Positions 12,398 to 21,887 of a stretch of 64,000 nucleotides of DNA are shown here, one piece after another; the first letter of the stretch is position 1; each line of letters opens with the position of its first letter. The notes beneath the pieces are model-generated. The model saw only the letters and a list, made by a program, of their open reading frames with translations, was not told the DNA's origin and searched no databases. Source of the DNA: Apiosordaria backusii. Its lineage: Eukaryota; Ascomycota; Sordariomycetes; Sordariales; Lasiosphaeriaceae. Made by a program: the position numbers and the translations under genes. The stretch is from positions 372,001 through 436,000 of the forward strand of contig JAUKTV010000009.1 in assembly GCA_030549205.1 (NCBI GenBank), given 5' to 3'.

Positions 12398-12902
12398 ATG
12401 AAAACCACAACAAAAACCTCTCCCACTTCTTCCTCTTCGAGCCCCTAGACGACTCCCCCATCTCCATCCTCTGGGACCTCGTCCTCGCCTTCTACGTCGT
12501 CCGCCTCGCCTTCCTCTACTCCCTCCTCACGCTCTCTTCCCACCTCTTGCTGTCATCCTCCCTGACCCCTTCTGCTGCGGCCAGGATACCAACCACCATT
12601 CTGGCAGCGGCGCTGTGGACTAGATACGTCATGAAACGGTGGCAGGTACCGGCTGCGGTTGGGTTTAGGGCGGCGGTTGGGGTGCTGGCTGGGGGGATGA
12701 TCTTGCTGGCGGAGGGGGTGTTGAAGGGGGTGGTTTATGAGATGGGGTGGTGCACAGAGGGGTTGGGGGGATGGGGATGGGGACCGGGACGTTGGGGTGG
12801 GTGATGGGGATGCCGGTTGTGATGGCGGGGGTGGAGGGGGTTTGGGAGGGCTGGATGGTGAAAGGGAGGGGGAGGGGGTTGGAGATGGGGAATAGTTACT
12901 GA
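12398..12902 (+). pseudogene. Frameshifted small membrane-protein gene
   Basis: From about 12406 to 12750 one frame reads as a coherent membrane protein (FLFEPLDDSPISILWDL, then long Leu/Val-rich helices), but this frame has no ATG. The only suitable ATG (12398) is one base out of phase, and the mismatch sits at an A-run (12411-12415). Near the other end the frame runs into a G-rich stretch (12757-12780) and stops at TGA 12802. A second frame then carries on with hydrophobic sequence (GTLGWVMGMPVVMAGVEGVW) to a stop at 12900-12902. Two single-base shifts in homopolymer-rich sequence would restore one reading frame. It is either a young pseudogene or has two sequencing errors. I do not recognise the family. 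Confidence 0.45.
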
Positions 12903-14140
12903 TTGAATTGAGGGAATAGGTTCATAGTTGGAAAATTGGATTTGAATGTTGAAGCGTGAAGAGATGTGAGATGATGAGGTGAAGAATCATGAGATGTGTG
13001 GTGAGATAAGTGAGATGATGGTGACAGGTGACACCGGAGATCCAGGGCGTTCCCATGTGGCAGGGTTACACTAAGCTGCTGGGGGATCCACTGAGAGATG
13101 CAACCACTACCGAAGCCCCGGGGTGTCTTTGGGTAGCTAGGTCTCCTCTTTCAACCACCATCACCAACCATCACGACTGTCACATGTGATTGTCGAAAAT
13201 CAATCGGGTTATGAAACACATGTTTCTCCCGAAAAATGATGAGTCTGCATACCCCACAAGAAGAATCGACATGCCGATTGGGTGAGAAAAGTCTCGATAT
13301 ATTCAATGAAGATCTGAACATGTTAGGGGGATGTACATAAGACAGGGTTTCGGTGACTAACGAAATACAAGACAAAACAATTCACAGGCCTCGCATTTGA
13401 ACGTGTGATGTTTCCTGAAGATCTTTAGGCCACTCTTTCAAAAATTTCCATATTCTATGGAAACTGAAGACAATGAGAAATCTCTCTCTCTGCTAAACTC
13501 CCCTTGAAGATCTCCTAACGTGAATTACCTGTTATAAGGCCCCTGAAATTGTGGCATCATTGGAGTACCAGTCTTTGAGAAACTTTGCGTTTAACATAAG
13601 ATAAGAAATGTCTTTTTCCAGGTACGTGATGTACTCGCGTCTCCAGTTTCTCCGTGTTCTTATTGTACCCAGTGAATGGAAATGCCATTAAAGGAACAGG
13701 AGCTGAAGACAATCTCTGGAAAGTGTCACTATCTACGGACGCGATCGTAAGGCACATGACATCTTTGAGCTGAAAGCACCAGAGTTCAAGACAGGATCGT
13801 CTCCGATTTTCTCTCCTGAACCTCTCGCTGAAGTCGTCTAAAAGAAGACAATACGGGCCGAAATATAAGACAGGATCAACCGCTAACCGCTGGGTTAACA
13901 ATATGAGGTTTCAATCCCTCAGGCGGTTTGAAAACATCTAGCTGAATGAAGTATTTGTTTATGTCTATAAAGAGACCCTACTGGATGCCGGAACTTCAAT
14001 TGGGCTCAACATCTAAGGTCTTCAACTAACATCCCGGATTCATCACATAATTCAGCTAATATCTACCCATCTTCGCGGTACCAAGCCTATCTCTCAAATA
14101 TTAGCACTACAACTGTCTTTTTGCTCAAAATCCAGCCAAA
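12903..14140. other. Intergenic region left of the secreted-peptide array
   Basis: No gene supported. An open frame at 13557-13901 on the minus strand lacks an ATG at its start. The right end contains the promoter of the first array gene, including a TATA-like element. Confidence 0.5.
13966..13974 (+). promoter_or_regulatory. TATA-like element of the first array gene
   Basis: TATAAAGAG lies 175 bp upstream of ATG 14141. The fourth array gene has TATAAAAAG at 17106-17114, 119 bp upstream of its ATG. Clear TATA boxes fit inducible expression of the peptide genes; this is inference. Confidence 0.5.
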
Positions 14141-14487
14141 ATGGAGGTAAGTTCGTCATAGATTGCCAACTTTTCGTTCTCCTGGTAAATTAACACATCA
14201 TCCACCCTCAGCTCCCCCTCCTCGCCATTCTAGCCATGGGCACCTTCCAACAAGCCTTTGCCTCGCCGCTTACATCCGAACCGGCGCTGGTCGAACGCCA
14301 AAGCCTTGGAAAGTTCAAACTTTTGTGCGAGGAGTGTATCAAGGGGCATTTTACTGCGGCGCTGTGGGAACAGTGCGGGCTGTTGATCTTAAGAGTACCC
14401 CCGAGTCGCTTGCATGGTGTTTTGGCTGCTACTGTATCAGCCCTTCGTGTCAGATTGTATGATTGGGGTCTTGAACTGTGCTTTTGA
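14141..14487 (+). CDS. Small secreted cysteine-containing protein, array member 1 (probably frameshifted)
   Basis: Exons are 14141-14146 (Met-Glu) and 14212-14487; the 65-nt intron has GTAAGT and CTCAG borders. The N-terminus is a signal peptide (LPLLAILAMGTFQQAFA) followed by SPLTSEPALVERQ, an Arg-Gln pair at the position where the other members have a basic processing site. The mature part starts with a CEEC pair and a further Cys (EQCG), matching member 2. After about 14370 the frame loses similarity to the family. The neighbouring frame instead carries the family-like tail STPESLAWCFGCYC, ending at the TGA at 14460-14462. A frameshift therefore probably separates the two halves, and the gene may be non-functional. 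As written it would make about 93 aa. Confidence 0.55.
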
Positions 14488-15281
14488 AATGATGGTTTTG
14501 TTGGAATAGTGCGGTTGTTGGGGGTCATGTAATTAGGATAGGACGAAGGAACAGGATATGTGCGAGTAGTCATGTATGACGATTGATTACTTACAACCAG
14601 GTTCAAGAGTTTGATTCGGTTACCTAGACTGTGAAGCTCTGTGTAAGCTGAAGTGGAAATTTTATCGGAACGTACGCAAATTCTTGATATCTGCACATCC
14701 ACATATTGTTTACCGACCAAGTATAGGACAGCATTTTTTACTTGGCTTCCGGATACACGTCTGACGTTTGAGGATCTTTGGAGCACCGAGATGTAAGACA
14801 AGCTGCCTGTTCTAAAAATCTGTGGACTGAACCCTCATGTCAATGAACTGAGACAAGTCTTTGATTTGGTGTTGACTGAAGATTTTTTGATAAGGACTTT
14901 CTCGGTCGTGGAATATGAGACATGAAGATCCACTAGGTAGGTACCTAGCCTCTCCTGGGAAGGATAGACCTCCGAGCTGGTCAAGACTCATCTCTTCGGT
15001 CCGTTGCAAAGTCGAGGTCTCTTTAAGCGGAGGATCCTCCGCTACTATAGTACCCTCAGAGTTGAAGTTGGATACCTAGCTCAACAAATCGCATTTTCCA
15101 GCTAACAGTGTTTGAACACAAGGTACTTAAGCTATCTGCCCACAGACCTACCTACCTTACCGTTCCAGTCTCTTTCTGGACTTCAGCTCACATTCGGATC
15201 TTTGCAACTACCTACAATTGTCCTCCTGCGTTTTTCATAAGCCAGACATTATCGCTCCTTACTCATCACGCGCAGTCGAAA
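14488..15281. other. Intergenic region between array members 1 and 2
   Basis: No gene supported. It contains several copies of a TACCTA/TAGGTA motif (for example 14935-14950, 15070, 15148-15160) and a TATA-like stretch near 15042 upstream of member 2. Confidence 0.5.
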
Positions 15282-15646
15282 ATGAAGGCAAGTCCATCTC
15301 AAACGCTACCTAGGTTCCTTGTCTTTACTAACAGAATCTCACTGCTCAGCTCTCTCTCCCCACTCCCGCCATTTCCATCCTGATGATGGCCACCTTTCAG
15401 CAGGTGTCAGCCTTGCCTCTGACATCCGCGGGAAGTCAGACGCCTGAGTCTACACTCACCAAGCGCCAGAACCAAGTGGTGGTGTACTGTCCTACGTGTG
15501 AAATCGGTCTGGTGACAGTTTCCCAGATTTGTTACCTCGGCAAGTTTCGTTGTGACGAGAAAGGGGCAATAGTAAACGACACACCTGGACTTAGCATTGC
15601 TCTTATCTGTGAGACGTTTTGCCATTGTGGAATCCCGGTTGAGTGA
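15282..15646 (+). CDS. Small secreted cysteine-rich protein, array member 2
   Basis: Exons are 15282-15287 (Met-Lys) and 15350-15646, giving 100 aa. The 62-nt intron is of the rare GC-AG type (GCAAGT donor), with a TACTAAC branch site and a CTCAG acceptor. The signal peptide (LSLPTPAISILMMATFQQVSA) is followed by a short propeptide ending in a Lys-Arg site before Gln (LTKRQ), as expected for Kex2-like cleavage. The mature peptide of about 60 aa has seven cysteines: a CPTC pair, then IC, RCDEKG, IC, FC and HC near the end (pattern C-x3-C-x-C). The reading frame is intact. The function is unknown; effector, antimicrobial or signalling peptides have this general form. Confidence 0.75.
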
Positions 15647-16063
15647 AGTACCAGCAGCATCTTGGATTGACAGTGGCGGGACAATGTATCTAGGTAGATG
15701 AGGGAAAACGCCTAAGACTTTCCACACTGGCTGAGTTGAAATTGCGGCAACCACAAGCAGCAACTGAGACACGCCGGTGTGCTGAGACAAGGCTTGAATG
15801 GCTTGAATATCTGCAACTGCCCGCTATCATCTTCTCTGAAGATCCGGAGATTGACAACAGGGAAAATACAAGACATCGTCACCATTCCCGTCGGTACGGA
15901 TATTGTGGGGATCGCAACTACTTGGGAACCACCAAAGCAATCCCTTGCTGTTTGCCAACCCTCAAACTTCAACCATAACGTATCTTGAACCCCCTACCTA
16001 CCGCAGTTCAACCCTCAACACCTCTCAAACCCAAAAGCCATCCACACCTTCCACCCACCTTAC
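15647..16063. other. Intergenic region between array members 2 and 3
   Basis: No gene supported. Overlapping small frames at 15736-15988 have no shared features with the array genes. TACCTA-type motifs occur near 15688 and 15993. Confidence 0.45.
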
Positions 16064-16437
16064 TTGAAGAGGAATGTACGTCCCCTCAGCCACCCTCCCC
16101 TTTCAACCCATCACCCCACCCCACTAACATACTCACCTTCTCCAGTTCCCCCTCTTCACCATCACAGCATCTGTAATCCTGGCAGCATCCCACACCTTAG
16201 CCTCACCCCCTCCCCTCACAGGCAGAGCCAACCTGGCACCAGCCAAACGCCAACAGCAAACTATCCTGACCTGCGGCGGCCTCCCCCCTGCCCTCGAGAC
16301 AGCCACAGTCACCCAAGCGTGTCAACAAGACGGCTTCTACTGCGATGAGAATGGGCAGCTGAGGCACAATAGCAACCCAGCCTTACTGCTGGTACCGTTT
16401 GCGGGGTGTTGTGCTCGTGCCGTGCAGCGAATTAGAT
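16064..16437 (+). pseudogene. Secreted cysteine-containing protein, array member 3 (start codon apparently lost)
   Basis: The second exon begins at 16147 after a CTCCAG acceptor and encodes a signal peptide (FPLFTITASVILAASHTLA), a propeptide ending in AKR-Gln and family cysteines (TCGG, QAC, FYCDENG), reading to TAG 16435-16437. The first exon should be a few codons ending at the GTACGT donor (16076), but the in-phase triplet at the expected place is TTG (16064) followed by AAG; no in-frame ATG exists. Near the 3' end the frame gives GCC, whereas the next frame gives VCGVLCSC, the C-x3-C-x-C ending of members 2 and 4. Loss of the start plus a late frameshift suggest a decayed copy. Non-ATG initiation is the alternative. 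Confidence 0.55.
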
Positions 16438-17224
16438 AGGTAGCTAGTGTCTTCATAAGTTAACTACTGGAGGAAGCATGTCTTTGAAGGTAGACTACCT
16501 ACATAAGCTAGGGATATTGGAGATTGGGGGGTGTAGTGAGGACTTATTTGGGCACCTAGCTTAAGAGTTTCAACTCGAGGGTCAGAACTTGAGGTCGGTT
16601 TTGATCAGGTATCTTTTTTAACTGTGAAGTTTGCGTTTAGCACCAGTGGTTGGGGTGTCGAATGAGTTGGAAACATTGTTAATATAACAACCTGCATGTG
16701 TGTGTGCTTGGTCTCGTATCTTTGCAAATTTCATTTTCCTTTTGAACTATTGCCCATCTTCCACTTTGGAGAGCTGAGTGTTCAAGTAAGCCCAATGAGA
16801 ACACAACTTGTCAAGGTCATCAAAATAACCAACAACAATGCCCCAGCGACGGAAACAACACCCCCAAACCCGCCAGCAGAATCCAGACATCAACATACCA
16901 AGCCAAGACTTGATGCTTCCGATCTAGTGCTGTCTCTATGCTGAAGATCTCCGAACCCCAAACAAAGGAATGCAAGACAGAAAGGGGCTCCCGTTGACCT
17001 CATCTTTAGGTAAGGTAGGTAGGTAGACTGGAATGAAGACGCGTTCATCGAACTAACACCACCGCATTTCATATCCACTACTAAAAACCACCATTTTAAA
17101 TCCCTTATAAAAAGGTTGCAACATCTCAGCTTCATCCATAATCTCCCAGGTCACCAGCTGAAACATTGTTCGACATACTCTAAGCTATCACTCTGATTAG
17201 TCACAATCGTTCAACTGCCGAAAA
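16438..17224. other. Intergenic region between array members 3 and 4
   Basis: No gene supported. A short frame starting at 16696 has no family features. TACCTA/TAGGTA motifs are frequent (16437, 16495, 17015-17027). A TATA box lies at the right end. Confidence 0.5.
17106..17114 (+). promoter_or_regulatory. TATA box of the fourth array gene
   Basis: TATAAAAAG lies 119 bp upstream of ATG 17225. Confidence 0.6.
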
Positions 17225-17534
17225 ATGAAGGTAAATCACTCTTTCGTATACTCCATAGTCGGTACCATGATCCCCATTAGTAACGCAAATCCAGTTCTCT
17301 CTTCTCACCGCCGCCACATCCATCCTAGCAATGGGACAGCTTGCCCTATCCTCCCCCCTTATATCCGCTCGCCAATCGAAGGCCTTACGGTGCGACCTTG
17401 GTAACATCTCAACAGAAGCCGACACCGCAACCTGCGTGTCCGAGGGAGTTTCTTGCAACGAAGTTTTGGGAGTGGTAATTTCTGTTGGTACTCCCACAGC
17501 TTACGACTGCCTGCAGAAATGCGGGTGCGACTAG
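17225..17534 (+). CDS. Small secreted cysteine-rich protein, array member 4
   Basis: Exons are 17225-17230 (Met-Lys) and 17295-17534, giving 81 aa. The 64-nt intron has a GTAAAT donor and a TCCAG acceptor. The signal peptide (FSLLTAATSILAMGQLALS) is followed by SPLISARQ, where the Arg-Gln pair aligns with the KRQ of members 2 and 3. The mature peptide is about 53 aa with six cysteines (RCD, ATC, VSC, YDC, KC, GC), ending in CLQKCGCD. Six cysteines fit three disulphides. The gene is intact and, with member 2, defines the family pattern. Its function is unknown. Confidence 0.75.
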
Positions 17535-17692
17535 ACTTGGGCTAGCCTCTTTAGAACTGAAGGCGGTACCAGAGGAACTACCTGAATAGTCAAAATAGAG
17601 TCTCGTTGAATAAATAATGTCGTATCTCTCCCTTTATAATCCCCGATCGACCATCACCTCCTCATTAATCACCACAACACCAGCGCGTCCTC

Positions 17693-19163
17693 CTAATCAC
17701 TATCCACCTCCTCGTTACCACCCGTGTCCTTGCTCTTCCTAAACTTCTCCTTCCCCGTTGCAAAGAAAGCCTCCACCGTCCTCCCATCAAAGTTCCTCCC
17801 GTGCATCTTCTGCAAGCACGCCTCCGCCGCCTGCCTATTCCCAAACTTCACCATCACAATCCCCTCCTCCTCCTGATCATACAGCACCACATTCGTCACC
17901 GGCCCCAGCTTCTCACATTCCTCCCTAATATCATCCTTGATATCCAACAGCGCCGCCGGATCCTCCTCTAGCTCCTCTAGCGTGAACATATGCCTTAGAA
18001 TCACCACCTTGTCCCACTTCTGATGAGGAAGCGGCCCGGCAGAAGGTGACTCATCATCCGACCAATCGGCCAGTTTGGCTGAGAGCTTCTGCGTTTTGCG
18101 GATGATCTTCGCCTTGTCCTGATTCATCCTCTTGTTCTCGGCCTGCTTCTCGCCGGCATCCTTGGGGGTGTTATTACTAAAAGTGGCATTAGACTCGTCG
18201 TCATATTTCGTCTTTTTGTAGCTCGAATCCGCCGCCTGGACCCTCATCTTCGGCCCGCTGGATTCCCCAAACCGGAAATCCGTGTCGTCGAGCAGCATGA
18301 TGGCCATGTCGACGGACTGGGGTTTGAAAAAGACGACCAGAGCGTCACCCTTGAAATTCCCCTGCGCATCGGTGTACATCTTGATCCTTGGCCGGCCCGA
18401 GTCGATTTCCTCGGCGATCACGCCGCATTTGCGGGAGAAGAGCTCGGCGACTTCTTCAACGGTTGCGTCAGCTGGGAGGCCGGTGACGTAGACGGCTGTG
18501 TTTTGTTTTGGCTGCGCAGGCGGGCGGGCTTTCTTCTTGTTGTTTTTTGGACCATGATTATTGTTTTCATAAGAATCCTGCTGGCGCGAAAAATAACAAG
18601 AGAAGTTTCAAGCGGCTGGTCAGTATTCTGCCCCGGTTCATGATGTTTTCATCCAAGCGCTTTGCGCATGAAGAGAGGAACGAGTTTCGATAACTTTGTT
18701 TATTGCTCTCATATTCGATGATATCCGTGTTTTCCTTCTCTTGTGCATGTCTTCATGGATGTGAGGAAGGAGAGAACATCGAGGTATGATGGAAAGGGAG
18801 AGGAAGGATGCGTGGCGGCGCGAAGGACGGCCGACGCTGCAAAGACGGTGTGTGCTCGCGGCAGCTTACCTCGCGGTCGTTCGAGTGGCCCATCTTTCTC
18901 TTTTTGCCCTGAGATGGCCCTCCGTTATTGCTATCATTGTCATCGTCAGCACCGGGCATCATGTAGCCCCTTTGTTGCTGCTCGATCAAGGCTTCATCGA
19001 TGATTGGAATCCAGCGCCTGAGGCCCTCGTCGAACTCGTATTCGGTGCCATCGTCTTGTACAGCAATGTATTTATTGTCGAGCTTGGAAAACGAGATGCG
19101 CTCGTCTTGATCAAATTGGTCTTTGTCGGTCGGAAAAGTCCAGTACTCTGCTTCGGCTGCCAT
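17693..19163 (-). CDS. Tat-SF1/Cus2-like U2 snRNP-associated splicing factor
   Basis: Exons on the minus strand are 19163-18870 and 18580-17693, giving 393 aa. The 289-nt intron is long for this window (GTAAGC donor, GCCAG acceptor). The N-terminus (MAAEAEYWTF, then DDGTEYEFDEGLRRWIP) resembles Tat-SF1 proteins. A first RRM starts near residue 115 (TAVYVTGLPADATVEEVAELF), and a second, UHM-like RRM lies near residues 290-375 (KVVILRHMFTLEELEEDPAALLDI, then GIVMVKFGNRQAAEACLQKMHGRNFDGRTV). These proteins help U2 snRNP fold and engage the branch site, through UHM binding to SF3B1. The C-terminus is short and acidic, unlike the long tail of the human protein. Confidence 0.9.
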
Positions 19164-19481
19164 GGTGAGGGGTGTTGTCGGAGATGGTTGTTTTGTTTGA
19201 CAGTGAATAGGTGGTGAATTGAGGACATGGAATTCTTTTGAAAGTCGGAATCGTAGATGACGTTGCGCCGCTTGCGACAAGAACCTGGGGTATAGCGGCC
19301 TTGGCATTCAGCCCCACTTTGAGGCTGGCCCAGGGATCGGGCTGCACGGTGTGTTTAAGCATTTTACCCTCAACACTACTATTTATTCCATTTGGAGCTT
19401 TATGGGGGAACTGTCAAGACCATTCTTACGTTTCCGTAGCGAGAAGTCCCCAAGGAATCAAGACATTCGCCTAAATCCCTT
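19164..19481. other. Spacer between two minus-strand genes
   Basis: 318 bp between the RPN13 stop and the splicing-factor ATG. It must contain the RPN13 3' UTR and the splicing-factor promoter. No internal gene. Confidence 0.5.
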
Positions 19482-20979
19482 CTATTTCTTCTGAACAGTC
19501 TTCTTGACTCCTTCAACGAAAGCCTCCACAGCGTCACCACCGCCCAGGGGCACAGAACCGCCCCTAACAAGACCACCATTCTCAACCGCGATACCCAGAG
19601 AACCCGCAACCGTAGGGAGACCACCATCGCGGAGCGCAGATGTGAGGCTCACCAGACTTTGGGTGAACTGAGGGCTGCGCAGGACCTTCTTAAGGAGAGC
19701 ACGCTTCTGCCCGGAGCTCATAGCCTGCTTGGCGGCCTCTACTGATTCCGCACTGGGCTCCTTGTCGATGTCATCACCGTTCTCGCCCTGCTGGGTAAGA
19801 ACTAGCACCATTGGAGGTAGATAGCTCAGCAAGTTGTCAACGTACTCATCCGAAGCCGAGTCGAGCATGGGGATTGTAGTCGACGGTTCGAGAAGGTCAT
19901 TGAGCAGGGGATAGAGCTTGCCCTGGGCTGACTGACCACCGCCCCCGCTGAGCTTTTGGCTGCCCTGGATCGAGGCCAGGAAGTTCCGCACCGCGTCAGC
20001 GGCGTCGTTGGTGGTGTTATTGCTTGCCCTGTAAACCACCACACATCAGCACTTGCCCAGCGAACTGGCGAAGATAAAAAGGCAGTAAATCGAATGTGGA
20101 CCCCGAAAGTTCGCATTCTTTGTAGGCCCATTGCTTGTGAGGCCAAATCTAAGGAAAGTACATGCTATCTGCCAGCTTGTCTATCCTCTTGCGCCATAAA
20201 TCATCGTTAAGCCATGCAAATAGAGATTCGTCACCTACGCTCTCGCACCATCAGCACCTCCATCCCTAGAGTCCTCCCCCTCTTGCCGGAAGTCTCCTCC
20301 AGTGGCGCCAGGGCCAGCCCCTCCACTGCCACCGTGGTGGTGCGCGTGGGGATCACCGTGTCCCTCAACATCCTCCATCGTCTCGTCCTCGTCATCACGT
20401 CGGCTGTCATCGGTGTTGTTTCGGACTGAGGCCAGCTCACGGTTCACATTCACCTCTTCGCCCTGCAAGAGCTGATCGACGATCTCTCCAATCTTGAGAT
20501 CCCTGGGGCTGAACCAAGCGGGGTCGCCGCTCTGGCCCTGTGGCTTTGACTGAAGCCAGAAGAGGTATCTCTGAGAAGATGAGGTGAACTTGAGGGCGAA
20601 GATGCGACCGTTGGTCTTGGCTGAAGACTCGCTGGGGTTACGGGTGTTGTAGGGGGTGAAGTGGCCATCGGTTGGCACCATTACGAGGTCAAGATCGGGC
20701 TCGTTGAGGGGCACATTTCTGGGTCGCCAGCAGAAGTGGATGAGATCTGGAAACACATTTGTGTCAGCTGGTATTGTTTGGATGTCGAACACCTCGCATA
20801 CCGTCGTCTGAGTAGAGATAGATATAGCCAGGTCTGGAGTCAGCCGTAACCTTCCAGGGCTTCGAGGTATCCTGGATGTCCTGTCAGTAAAGTGGCGGAT
20901 AGCTTGGGGCACCAGGGACCAAACGAACGTCAATATTGCAGCGGCCCGCCTTAAAGGTGATGATGGGTGTTATCGACAT
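19482..20979 (-). CDS. rpn13: 26S proteasome ubiquitin receptor RPN13
   Basis: Exons on the minus strand are 20979-20929, 20880-20802, 20746-20239 and 20028-19482, giving 394 aa. Introns are 48, 55 and 210 nt. The first donor is an unusual GTTCGT, but the phases all agree. The N-terminus (MSITPIITFKAGRC) opens a Pru domain that includes GYIYLYSDD and LIHFCWRPR, then KFTSSSQRYLFWLQSK; this domain binds ubiquitin and Rpn2. A His/Gly-rich acidic linker follows. The C-terminal part from about residue 260 is a DEUBAD-type helical domain, which in relatives binds and activates the deubiquitinase Uch37/UCHL5. The presence of this domain separates it from the short budding-yeast protein. Confidence 0.93.
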
Positions 20980-21887
20980 TGCGGATTGAGTAGCTTGTGG
21001 ATGAGCGCGAGAAGGAATTCGGATTACGGTGACGTGTTCGGAAAGACAACCGAGCTGATGCTGAGCTCTTGGGCAGTTTGTTGATTGTCAGGCTGTTGAA
21101 TGATGCTTTAGCTAAGGAGTTTAAGTTGCGTCGTAGCTCCTGGCGCAAGGCTCAGGCTGCCTGCCGTTGACGCAGCTCACCCGCATCCACAGTGCACGGA
21201 CAGTGTGGGTGACGGTGTTTTACCCTGGAACCTGGTTCGGTTTTTAGCGGAGCTGAAAGTTACGGCACCTTCCACGCCAGCAAAGCCCCTGACTGTTGCT
21301 GCAAACAGTCTCTTGGCTGTTTTTATAACGGCCAAGACCCTGAGAAGAAAGCTGACATTCGGGGCTGAAGCATGGCCACGCCTTGTCTGACTCGCTGGTG
21401 AAATCTATTCAAGACACTTTCATCACTGAATGATGAGACAGGTGTACTTCTTCGTACATCATCGATCGCAGGGTACCTTCGAGCGCTGGTGGTAATACAC
21501 GTACCTAGTGCGCCAAGTCCACCCCTTGCCATTAATTAACCCAGGCACTTGTCCTTCTTGAAGTCGCCTTTGCCAGATCCCCATCGTTCAACTCCCGTCG
21601 ACTTGGGCCTCTTTTTTTTTTCCAATTGACGAGGTATCGCCAGTCTTCGACGAACGAGCGGCCACGAACCTGGAAAAGGCCCTGAATATTATTTCTGTGG
21701 CCTGTGGTTCCAACTTTTTCTCCATCGGTTTCATCTCGCCAAGCCGTACGTTTGGGTGCGCGCCGCCCGTTGGGAAATTCTTCGATGCCAGTTCGAGTCG
21801 ACAGACCGTGACGACGCAACGCAACATACACAGGGATCACGACGACGCACTCTATGTGCCGGGCTTTCCGACATAATATTTAAGCCC
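20980..21887. promoter_or_regulatory. Divergent intergenic region between RPN13 and the mannosyltransferase gene
   Basis: 908 bp between two divergent start codons. Open frames on the minus strand (21532-21964) overlap each other and lack protein features. The mannosyltransferase frame is open for 44 codons upstream of its ATG, without a second plausible start. Confidence 0.45.

Noticed and set aside
13557..13901. A 114-codon minus-strand frame left of the peptide array
   Set aside because: Non-ATG start and no signal peptide or cysteine pattern, so it is not a fifth array member.
14208..14801. A 197-codon minus-strand frame across array member 1
   Set aside because: It overlaps the spliced peptide gene with its signal peptide, and has random-looking composition.
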